A DNA stretch of 64,000 bases from positions 1 through 64,000 of the forward strand of contig CAZMDA010000008.1 in the NCBI GenBank assembly GCA_964564865.1. Direction: 5' to 3'. Numbering within the stretch: the first letter of the stretch is position 1; every line of letters begins with the position of its first letter. The notes beneath the pieces are model-generated. The model was not told where the DNA came from and did no database searches. It saw only the letters and a program-made list of their open reading frames with translations. Both the position numbers and the translations under genes were made by a program. The stretch is from RBG-16-66-20 sp964564865 (GTDB lineage: Bacteria > Pseudomonadota > Gammaproteobacteria > Burkholderiales > SG8-39). This document shows, one piece after another, positions 7,620-13,993 of this stretch.

Positions 7620-8008
7620 ACCAGCCGATCCTCGTGACCATCTTCGACATGGCGGCGCTCGGCCAGCTGCGCGGGCATGGCCCCCTGCGGCGGGAACTGG
7701 ACCGCGCCATCGTGGTGTCCTCGATGGCGATGCCCCCGGACGTGGCGACCATGAATTCCACGATCCGCTACGTCGACGAAGCATCCGGCGAGCGCAGGAC
7801 GGTGTCGCTGGTCTACCCGGCGCAGTCCGATGCCGTGTCGGGAAAGGTTTCCGTGCTCGAGCCGGTCGGCACGGCGCTGCTCGGCCTGTCGGCCGGGCAG
7901 GGGATCGAATGGGATTTCCCGGACGGGTCCCGGCGGCGCCTGCGGCTGGAGGCGGTCCTCGACCAGCCGCAACGGCGCCGCAACACGCCGTTGCCGAGGG
8001 CTCCGTAG
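7616..8008 (+). CDS. Second Rnk-like GreA/GreB C-terminal-domain protein
   Basis: 130 residues starting MNQPILVTIFDMAALGQL. It shares with the upstream rnk product the pattern MNSxxxYxxExxGxxRTVxLVYP ... VSVLEPVGTALLGLSAGQ, showing the pair arose by duplication. The expected role is interaction with RNA polymerase in place of GreA/GreB; a separate target cannot be excluded. The start ATG 7616 overlaps the stop of the small membrane protein. It is the last gene before the second palindrome copy and the convergent metallophosphoesterase. Confidence 0.75.
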   Translation: MNQPILVTIFDMAALGQLRGHGPLRRELDRAIVVSSMAMPPDVATMNSTIRYVDEASGERRTVSLVYPAQSDAVSGKVSVLEPVGTALLGLSAGQGIEWDFPDGSRRRLRLEAVLDQPQRRRNTPLPRAP

Positions 8009-8032
8009 GCGGGCGGGCAGGGCGGCGGCAGG

Positions 8033-8062
8033 GGCGGATGTAACCGATCGGTTACATCCGCC
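8033..8062. repeat. 30-bp perfect palindrome, copy 2 of the 20-bp core
   Basis: The core ATGTAACCGATCGGTTACAT (8038-8057) is flanked by GGCGG and CCGCC, making a 30-bp perfect palindrome. It lies between convergent genes (ends 8008 and 8067), where a hairpin could act as a bidirectional barrier, but there is no T-tract. Copy 1 at 6675-6694 lies at the other end of the rnk unit. Confidence 0.85.
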
Positions 8063-8066
8063 GCCG

Positions 8067-8810
8067 CTACCAGCCCGCTTCGACCGTCGGCCCGTCCTCG
8101 CCCGCCGACACGCGCAGCCAGGACACGAAGGGCGAGCCCCAGGGCACGATCCTGCGCAGCCCCGGCAGCGGCTCGTCGTCGCGTTGCACGTGCGTGTCGC
8201 CGTGCACCAGGACAAGCCGGCCGCCGAAGCGCGCCGCGTGTCCGGCAAGCACCGCGCGCAGCGGCGCGTAGGCGTCGTCGCGGCTCCAGCGCCAGAAGCG
8301 AGGATCGGCGTGCAGGAAGACGAAGGCGCGCGCGGCCCGTTCCTTCTCCGCCCGCGCCAGGCTCTCCTCCAGCCAGGCGAGCGTCGCTGCCATGCGCGCG
8401 TCGCCCAGGTCCGGGTTCGCGCCGCCAGGCACGTTCAGGGCGACGAAGTACATGCCGTTCGCGGACCAGCGCGCGTTCTCGCAGTGTCCCGGCTGGCGCT
8501 CGAGCGCGAGGCCGGCGCCCAGGCCGCAGAACAGGCGCCGCCAGAGCCCGAGGCGCGCGAGCGGATCCATGCCGTGGCGCGCGCAGTCGGTCCACTCGTT
8601 GTCGCCGGGGATCAGCACGAACGGATGGCGGATGGCCTCGAACTGGCGCTTCCTGGCCGCGACCCAGGCGTCGCTGCAGCCCTGGTCCTTGCCGCTCGAG
8701 CCGATGTCGCCGACGTGGACGACGAAGGCGAGGTCCTGCGCGTTGATGCGCCCGATGAGCGCGTCGAGCTTCGCGGCCTGGGCGGGGGAGGAAGGGGTGT
8801 CGCCGAGCAC
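8067..8810 (-). CDS. Metallophosphoesterase-like lipoprotein (start codon uncertain)
   Basis: At least 247 residues from GTG 8810. Motifs HVGDIG, PGDNEW and VHGDTHVQ fit a calcineurin-like metallophosphoesterase fold with two metals. Upstream of GTG 8810 the frame stays open and encodes a convincing lipoprotein signal (FAALLLVLLGGCAQL, lipobox Cys about 14 codons before the GTG). No ATG, GTG or TTG is available upstream in that frame before a stop codon within the preceding Fe-S gene. The 25-bp inverted repeat 8894-8918 occupies the place where the start should be. So the gene is either initiated at GTG 8810 as a cytoplasmic form, uses a rare start, or has lost its start. The substrate is unknown. 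Confidence 0.65.
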   Translation of the reverse strand: MLGDTPSSPAQAAKLDALIGRINAQDLAFVVHVGDIGSSGKDQGCSDAWVAARKRQFEAIRHPFVLIPGDNEWTDCARHGMDPLARLGLWRRLFCGLGAGLALERQPGHCENARWSANGMYFVALNVPGGANPDLGDARMAATLAWLEESLARAEKERAARAFVFLHADPRFWRWSRDDAYAPLRAVLAGHAARFGGRLVLVHGDTHVQRDDEPLPGLRRIVPWGSPFVSWLRVSAGEDGPTVEAGW

Positions 8811-8893
8811 GCCGAAGGCAGACCCGGGGCCGGGGAGCGGCGCCAGCTGTGCGCAGCCACCGAGCAGGACGAGCAGCAGGGCTGCAAACCAGG

Positions 8894-8918
8894 AAGAACA
8901 GGGAACGTCCCTGTTCTT
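8894..8918 (-). terminator. Hairpin directly after the Fe-S protein stop codon
   Basis: AAGAACAGGGA (8894-8904) and TCCCTGTTCTT (8908-8918) form an 11-bp perfect stem with a 3-base loop. It begins one base beyond the stop codon (8920-8922) of the upstream minus-strand gene and is followed by a short TTCCTGG rather than a T-run. It can serve as a terminator or 3'-end stabiliser for that gene. It also overlaps the coding frame of the metallophosphoesterase signal peptide. Confidence 0.6.
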
Positions 8919-8919
8919 G

Positions 8920-10248
8920 CTAGAGGCCGTAGGCTTTCCTCAGCAGGGTGAGCGGATGGGCCTTCTCGGCCTGCTGCTTTCCGTCTCCCATGCCTTGCAT
9001 GATGTGCCGCCCGGCGATCGGGCAATCCGAGCTGACGTAGTCGGGCGCGGGCGCCGCCATCTGGCGGAACACCGGGCCGCCGATCTTCATGGAGTTGGCG
9101 TAGTACTCGCGCTTCACGCCCCAGGTGCCGTCGTGGCCGGCGCAGCGCTCCACGGTGGTGACCGCGGTGCCCGGCACCATCTCCAGCATCTCGCGCGTCT
9201 TCTGGCCCACGTTCTGCACCCGCGAGTGGCAGGGAATGTGGTACGAGACCTTGCCCAGGCCGCCCTTGAAGTCCTTCTTCAGCAGGCCGTCCTTGGCGCG
9301 CTGCACGAAGTACTCGAAGGGATCGAACATCGCCGCGCGCACCGCCTGCACCTCGGCGTCGTCCGGGAACATGAGCGGCAGTTCCTGCTTGAACATCAGG
9401 GTGCAGGAGGGCACCGGGGTCAGGATGGCGTAGCCCTCCCTCGCCAGCTTAGCCAGCGGCGGGATGTTGACTGCCTTCAGCTTCGCCACTGCCTCCAGGT
9501 CGCCCAGCTCCAGCTTGGGCATGCCGCAGCAGGCTTCCTTCTCCACCAGCACGTGCGGGATCTCGTTGTGCGCGAGCAGCGCCACCAGGTCATGGCCGAT
9601 GCCCGGCTCGTTGTAGTTGACGTAGCAGGTCGAGAAGATGGCCACCTTGCCGGGGGTCTTCGCGCCGTCCTTGACGGGGAGGGCGGCGCTGGCGGCGGCA
9701 TGGCTGCGGAACTTCGCCGGATCGTAGGGCGGCAGCTCGCGGTCCTTGTGGATGCCCAGCACGCTGTCCATCGCCGAGCGCGCCAGGCCGTTCCGGTTCA
9801 CCGCGTTCACCGCCTGGGCCACCACCGGGATCGCCGCCAGCTTGCCCAGGGCGTCGGTGGAGGACAGCAGTTTGTCGCGGAAGGAGGTCTCGCCCTTGCG
9901 GAACTTGATCGCCTTGGCGCGCAGCATCAGGTGCGGGAAGTCCACGTTCCACGGGTGCGGCGGCACGTAGGGACACTTGGACAGGTAGCACATGTCGCAC
10001 AGGTAGCACTGGTCCACGACTTTCCAGTAGTCCTGCTTCGCGACGCCGTCCACCTCCATGGTCTTGGACTCGTCCACCAGGTCGAACAGCGTCGGGAACG
10101 CGGTGCACAGGTTCACGCAGCGGCGGCAGCCGTGGCAGATGTCGAACACGCGCTCGAGTTCCTCGAACGCCTTGGCTTCGTCGTAGAACGCCTCGCTCTT
10201 CCAGTCGAGCGGGTGGCGGGTGGGGGCTTCCAGGCTGCCTTCGCGCAT
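8920..10248 (-). CDS. GlpC/HdrD-type iron-sulfur oxidoreductase with two CCG domains
   Basis: 442 residues. Two 4Fe-4S ferredoxin motifs lie near the N-terminus (CHGCRRCVNLC, about residues 38-48; CYLCDMCYLSKCP, about 81-93). Two cysteine-rich CCG domains follow (ACCGMP about residue 260, and a degenerate CAGHDG about residue 365). This is the layout of GlpC and heterodisulfide-reductase D subunits, which pass electrons from a flavoprotein dehydrogenase to quinone or another carrier. In many betaproteobacteria a close relative sits beside rubrerythrin, but here no partner dehydrogenase is adjacent. The partner and substrate are unknown. Start ATG 10248. Confidence 0.75.
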   Translation of the reverse strand: MREGSLEAPTRHPLDWKSEAFYDEAKAFEELERVFDICHGCRRCVNLCTAFPTLFDLVDESKTMEVDGVAKQDYWKVVDQCYLCDMCYLSKCPYVPPHPWNVDFPHLMLRAKAIKFRKGETSFRDKLLSSTDALGKLAAIPVVAQAVNAVNRNGLARSAMDSVLGIHKDRELPPYDPAKFRSHAAASAALPVKDGAKTPGKVAIFSTCYVNYNEPGIGHDLVALLAHNEIPHVLVEKEACCGMPKLELGDLEAVAKLKAVNIPPLAKLAREGYAILTPVPSCTLMFKQELPLMFPDDAEVQAVRAAMFDPFEYFVQRAKDGLLKKDFKGGLGKVSYHIPCHSRVQNVGQKTREMLEMVPGTAVTTVERCAGHDGTWGVKREYYANSMKIGGPVFRQMAAPAPDYVSSDCPIAGRHIMQGMGDGKQQAEKAHPLTLLRKAYGL

Positions 10249-10282
10249 GGGCGGGGAGACTAAGCCGGGGACAACGAATAGG

Positions 10283-10321
10283 CAATCGCTTCTGGCGATT
10301 GTCCGGATAGCCCCGGGCTAT
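10283..10321 (-). terminator. Two hairpins between the Pat-like gene and the Fe-S gene
   Basis: ATAGCCC-C-GGGCTAT (10307-10321) and CAATCGC/GCGATTG with a 5-base loop (10283-10301) lie in the 82-base gap after the minus-strand stop at 10331. The second stem could terminate the Pat-like transcript or separate it from the Fe-S gene. No strong T-run is present. Confidence 0.45.
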
Positions 10322-10330
10322 GGCAGGGCG

Positions 10331-13018
10331 TCAGAGCGCTCGCGCCACCGTCACGAGGTCGCCGTCGTGGCCGGCGTGCGCGAACCCCAGTTGCTCGGCG
10401 AGGCCCAGCATGTCGCGGTTGGCGTTCAGGATATGTCCATACAAGGTCTGGTAGCCCGCGGCGCGCGCGCAGTCGCAGATGCGCTCGAGCAGCGCGCGCC
10501 CGACCCCCTTGCCCTGCCAGGCGTCGGCCACGGTGAGCGCGAACTCCGCGGTCTCGCCGTCGGCGTTCGGCGCGTAGCGGCCGACGCCGATGAACTCGCC
10601 TGCTGTTTCCCCCGGTCCGGGATCCAGCGCCACCAGCGCGAGCTCCCGGTCGTAGTCCAGCTGCGTGAAGCGCGCCAGCATCTGCTGCGGCAGCTGCGCC
10701 ATCTGGTTGAGGAACCGCTGGTAGCGCGACCGCTCCGACAGGCCGTCGAAGAAGCGCTTCTCCAGCGCGGCGTCCTCGGGCCGGATCGGCCGCACCGGCA
10801 CCCGCGACCCGTCGCGCAGCGCCAGGCGCCCTTCCAGCTCCACCGGGTAAGGGTGGATCGCCATGTGGCCGTAGCGCGGCGGCGCCGCGAGGCGCGCCGG
10901 GTCGATCACGATGCGCGCATCCGCGATCGCCGCGCCGCCCGGGTGCGCGAGCACCGGGTTGAGGTCCATTTCCGCGAGCCAGGGCAGCGCGCAGACCATG
11001 CGCGAGACTCCGACCAGCAGCGCGCACAGGGCCTCCAGGTCGGCGGCCGGCACGTCGCGGTAGGCCGACAGCAGGCGCGCGACCCGGGTGCGGTCCACCA
11101 GTTCCCGCGCCAGCACCGCGTTGAGCGGCGGCAGCGCCACCGCCGTGTCCCGCACCGCTTCCACCGCCACGCCGCCGGCGCCGAACGTGATGACCGGGCC
11201 GAACACCGGGTCGGTGGCCACGCCCACCAGCACCTCGCGCTGGTGCGCGAAGCGCAGCATCGGCTGCACCACCGCGCCCTCGATGCGCGCCTGCGGGCGC
11301 AGGCGCCGCGCGTCGCGCAGGACCCCGTCGAAGGCCTCGCCCACCATGTCTGCGTTGTGCAGGTTGAGGCGCACGCCGCCGACCTCGGTCTTGTGCGTGA
11401 TGTCGGGCGAATGGATCTTCAGCGCCACCGGGAAGCCGATCGCCCGCGCCGCCGCCACCGCCGCCTCCCGCGTCGCCGCCACCGGCGAGGGCGGCACCGC
11501 GATGCCGAAGGCGCGCAGCAGGTCCTTGGCCTCGGCCTCGGTAAGGAGCGTGCGTCCCGCGGCGAGCGCGGCATCGCGGATGGCGTTCGCGGCGCCGAGG
11601 TCGGGCGCCGGTTCGTCGGCCGGCGCCAGCGCCGCCGGCACCTCCATCAGCTGCAGCTGGTTGCGCTGGTAGGCGCACAGGAAGGAGAAGGCCTCGACCG
11701 CGGTCTCCGGCGTGTAGAAGTTGGGCACGCCGTGCGATTCCAGGAACTCGCGTGTCGCGTTCGGGTTGATGTCGCCCAGCCAGGCCGCGAGCAGCGGCTT
11801 GCGGCTGCCCGCCGCGCCGGCGAGCACCGCTTCGGCGGCCGCGGCCGGCGTGGTGACCGCCACCGGGCTGTACATCACCAGCAGCGCATCGACGCCCGGG
11901 TCGGCCAGCACCGCCGCGGTGGCCTCGGTGAAGCGCTTCGGCGTGGCGTCGCCCACGATGTCCACCGGGTTGCCGCGCGACCACTGCGCCGGCAATGCCG
12001 CATCCAGCCGCGACACCGTCTGCGACGAGAGTTGCGCCAGCGGCACCCCGTTCTCCGCGGCGCAGTCGGCGGCCATGACGCCGGGCCCGCCGCCGTTGGT
12101 GAGCACCGCGAGGCGCTCGCCCGCGGGCAGGCGGCGCGTGGCGAGCAGGCGCGCCGAGGCGAAGAGCTGGATGTAGCTCTTCACCCGCACCGTGCCGCAG
12201 CGGCGCAGCGCGGCGTCGAACACCGCGTCGCTGCCCACCAGCGCGCCGGTGTGGCTGGAGACCGCCTTGGTGCCCGCCGCGAAGCGCCCGACCTTGAGCG
12301 CCACCACCGGCTTGCTGCGGGCCGCGACGCGCAGGGCGGAGACGAAGCGCCGCGCGTCGCTCACGCCCTCGACGTACATCAGGATGGCGTCGGTCTCAGG
12401 ATCCGCGATCAGGAAGTCGAGCGTTTCGCCGAAGTCCACGTCGGCGGCGCCGCCCAGCGACACCACGCTGGAGAAGCCCACGCCGGCGGGCCGCGCCCAG
12501 TCCAGGATCGCGGTGCAGATGGCGCCGGATTGCGACACCAGCGCGAGCTTGCCCGGCAGGGCGGCCACCGGCGAGAAGGTGGCGTTCAGGCCGGTATCGG
12601 TGCGCGTCAGGCCGAGGCAGTTCGGCCCGAGGATGCGCACGCCATGGCGCTTCGCGGCCGCCAGCATCTCGCGCTGCAGCTTGCGGCCGCCGTCGCCCGC
12701 CTCGCCGAATCCGCTGGAGAGGACCACCGCCGCGCGGATGCCGGCGGCGCCCGCTTCCTCGATGAGGCCGGGAATGGTGCGCGCGGGCGTGACGAATACC
12801 GCGAGGTCCGGCGGCGCCGGCAGGTCGCGCAGCCGCGCATGGCAGCGCTGGCCGAACACCGACCTGTACTTGGGGTTGACGGCGCTCAGGGGCCCGCGCA
12901 GCCCGCCGGCGGCGAGGTTCTGCCAGACGATGCGGCCCAGCGCGCCCTCGCGCTCGGTGGCCCCCACCAGCGCGACGCTGGTGGGGGCGAGCAGGGCGGC
13001 GAGGCGGTGGCGGAACAT
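10331..13018 (-). CDS. Pat-type protein: NDP-forming acyl-CoA synthetase domain fused to GNAT acetyltransferase
   Basis: 895 residues from ATG 13018 (MFRHRLAALLAPTSVALVGATEREG). A CoA-binding Rossmann domain comes first, then succinyl-CoA-ligase-like domains, an ATP-grasp region (about residues 490-700) and a C-terminal GNAT domain (about 730-890, with the acetyl-CoA loop QGKGVGRALLERI). This is the architecture of Salmonella Pat, the lysine acetyltransferase that inactivates acetyl-CoA synthetase. In Pat the synthetase half is usually catalytically dead; the GPNCLGL and SQSGA motifs are present, so activity is not excluded. A TACACT element 6 bases before the ATG suggests a leaderless mRNA. 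A stand-alone GNAT similar to its C-terminus is at 39817-40344, and an Acs gene is at 34745. Confidence 0.85.
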   Translation of the reverse strand: MFRHRLAALLAPTSVALVGATEREGALGRIVWQNLAAGGLRGPLSAVNPKYRSVFGQRCHARLRDLPAPPDLAVFVTPARTIPGLIEEAGAAGIRAAVVLSSGFGEAGDGGRKLQREMLAAAKRHGVRILGPNCLGLTRTDTGLNATFSPVAALPGKLALVSQSGAICTAILDWARPAGVGFSSVVSLGGAADVDFGETLDFLIADPETDAILMYVEGVSDARRFVSALRVAARSKPVVALKVGRFAAGTKAVSSHTGALVGSDAVFDAALRRCGTVRVKSYIQLFASARLLATRRLPAGERLAVLTNGGGPGVMAADCAAENGVPLAQLSSQTVSRLDAALPAQWSRGNPVDIVGDATPKRFTEATAAVLADPGVDALLVMYSPVAVTTPAAAAEAVLAGAAGSRKPLLAAWLGDINPNATREFLESHGVPNFYTPETAVEAFSFLCAYQRNQLQLMEVPAALAPADEPAPDLGAANAIRDAALAAGRTLLTEAEAKDLLRAFGIAVPPSPVAATREAAVAAARAIGFPVALKIHSPDITHKTEVGGVRLNLHNADMVGEAFDGVLRDARRLRPQARIEGAVVQPMLRFAHQREVLVGVATDPVFGPVITFGAGGVAVEAVRDTAVALPPLNAVLARELVDRTRVARLLSAYRDVPAADLEALCALLVGVSRMVCALPWLAEMDLNPVLAHPGGAAIADARIVIDPARLAAPPRYGHMAIHPYPVELEGRLALRDGSRVPVRPIRPEDAALEKRFFDGLSERSRYQRFLNQMAQLPQQMLARFTQLDYDRELALVALDPGPGETAGEFIGVGRYAPNADGETAEFALTVADAWQGKGVGRALLERICDCARAAGYQTLYGHILNANRDMLGLAEQLGFAHAGHDGDLVTVARAL

Positions 13019-13048
13019 CGCCCGAGTGTAGCCGAGCACCGACCGGAT

Positions 13049-13062
13049 TTGACGCAGGTCAA
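13049..13062. promoter_or_regulatory. FNR/ANR-type site, class II for hsp20
   Basis: TTGACGCAGGTCAA is a perfect TTGAY-N4-RTCAA palindrome centred at 13055.5. On the plus strand TACCGT (13084-13089) begins 28.5 bases from the centre, placing +1 at about 13097, next to ATG 13098. On the minus strand the TACACT before the Pat-like gene is three bases nearer than this geometry, so control of that gene is less certain. Confidence 0.75.
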
Positions 13063-13118
13063 CGCGGCGGTCCCGGGGCCGGCTACCGTGACAGGCGATG
13101 AACCGCAAGGAGACAGCC

Positions 13119-13550
13119 ATGGCAAACATCACCCGCTATACCCCGCAGTTCAACGTCCTGGACAGCCTGCTCGACGAACTCGGCAAGGGCTTCTGGCTGA
13201 AGCCGGTGAGCTTTCCCGCCGGCACCGAGCTGAAGATGAAGCTGGAGGTGAAGGAGGACGACAAGGCCTACACCGTCCACGCCGAGGTCCCCGGCGTGAA
13301 CAAGGAGGACATCCAGGTCGAGGTGCGCGGCGACCAGGTCAGCATCCGCGCCGAGGTGAAGCAGGAGAAGGAAGAGAAGGAAGGCGGCAAGGTCATCCAC
13401 AGCGAGCGCAGCTACGGCATGGTCTCGCGCAGCTTCTCGCTGCCCACCGAGGTGGACGACAAGGCCACGGTGGCGAAGTACAAGGACGGCATGCTGGAGC
13501 TCACGCTGCCCAAGCGCGCGAGCGGCGGCAAGCGCATCTCGGTGCAGTGA
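13119..13550 (+). CDS. Small heat-shock protein, Hsp20/alpha-crystallin family
   Basis: 143 residues from ATG 13119, which has a good SD (AAGGAG, 6 bases upstream). The alpha-crystallin domain covers about residues 40-140, with the conserved DKAYTVHAEVPGVNKEDIQVEV start and DGMLELTLPK end. It holds unfolding proteins for refolding. An in-frame ATG at 13098 lies at the predicted transcription start downstream of the FNR-type site, so a leaderless form seven residues longer (MNRKETA) is possible. It begins a run into the cbb3 maturation genes, its stop overlapping the next ATG. Control by oxygen is inferred from the site. Confidence 0.9.
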   Translation: MANITRYTPQFNVLDSLLDELGKGFWLKPVSFPAGTELKMKLEVKEDDKAYTVHAEVPGVNKEDIQVEVRGDQVSIRAEVKQEKEEKEGGKVIHSERSYGMVSRSFSLPTEVDDKATVAKYKDGMLELTLPKRASGGKRISVQ

Positions 13551-13993
13551 TGCGGACCGGCGCCGCCTGCCTGGCGGCGCTCGCGCTGCTGGCCGCACCC
13601 GTGGCCCACGCCGCGGGCGAGGCCATCGCCTGCGGCGGGGTCGGCGCCGAGGAGCGGGCCGCGCTCAAGGCGCGCGAAGGCGGCGTGGCGCTCAAGCTGC
13701 TGTTCGTCACCGCGAAGCGCGGCGGCTGGCTGGCGGATGCCGAGGTGGCCGTCGCCGACGCCAGGGGCGCTGAGCTGCTGCGCACGCGGGCCGACGGCCC
13801 GATCTGCCATGTGAGCCTCCCGGAGGGCCGCTATCGCATCACGGCGGTGTTCGCCGGCGCGACCCGCGCCGCGAGCGTCGCCGTGCCGGCCAAGCCCGCC
13901 GCCCGTCCGCAGCAGGTCGTGTTCGCGTTTCCCGCCGAACCCTGGGACGGCATCTGGGCGAGCGACGAGGAGAAGCGGCAGGCGCGGGAGTGA
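13550..13993 (+). CDS. Small secreted protein with carboxypeptidase-regulatory-like beta fold
   Basis: 147 residues; signal peptide about 1-22 (ends PVAHAAGE). The body has the pattern of a transthyretin/CarboxypepD-reg-like beta sandwich (DAEVAVADARGAELLRTRADGPICHVSLPEGRYRITAVF), a fold that often binds peptides or other envelope components. Two cysteines (in IACGG and GPICH) could form a disulfide. ATG 13550 shares its A with the hsp20 stop, and its stop overlaps the ccoI start. Function unknown; it is probably periplasmic. Confidence 0.65.
   Translation: MRTGAACLAALALLAAPVAHAAGEAIACGGVGAEERAALKAREGGVALKLLFVTAKRGGWLADAEVAVADARGAELLRTRADGPICHVSLPEGRYRITAVFAGATRAASVAVPAKPAARPQQVVFAFPAEPWDGIWASDEEKRQARE

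Noticed and set aside
8920..10248. Glycolate oxidase iron-sulfur subunit GlcF
   Set aside because: The double CCG layout is shared, but GlcD and GlcE are absent and the sequence around CHGCRRCVNLC and CYLCDMC fits the GlpC-like group better.
13018..13062. Class II FNR control of the Pat-like gene from the site at 13049
   Set aside because: The -10 (TACACT) begins 25.5 bases from the centre, three less than in the other promoters. Some effect is possible, but the geometry does not match.
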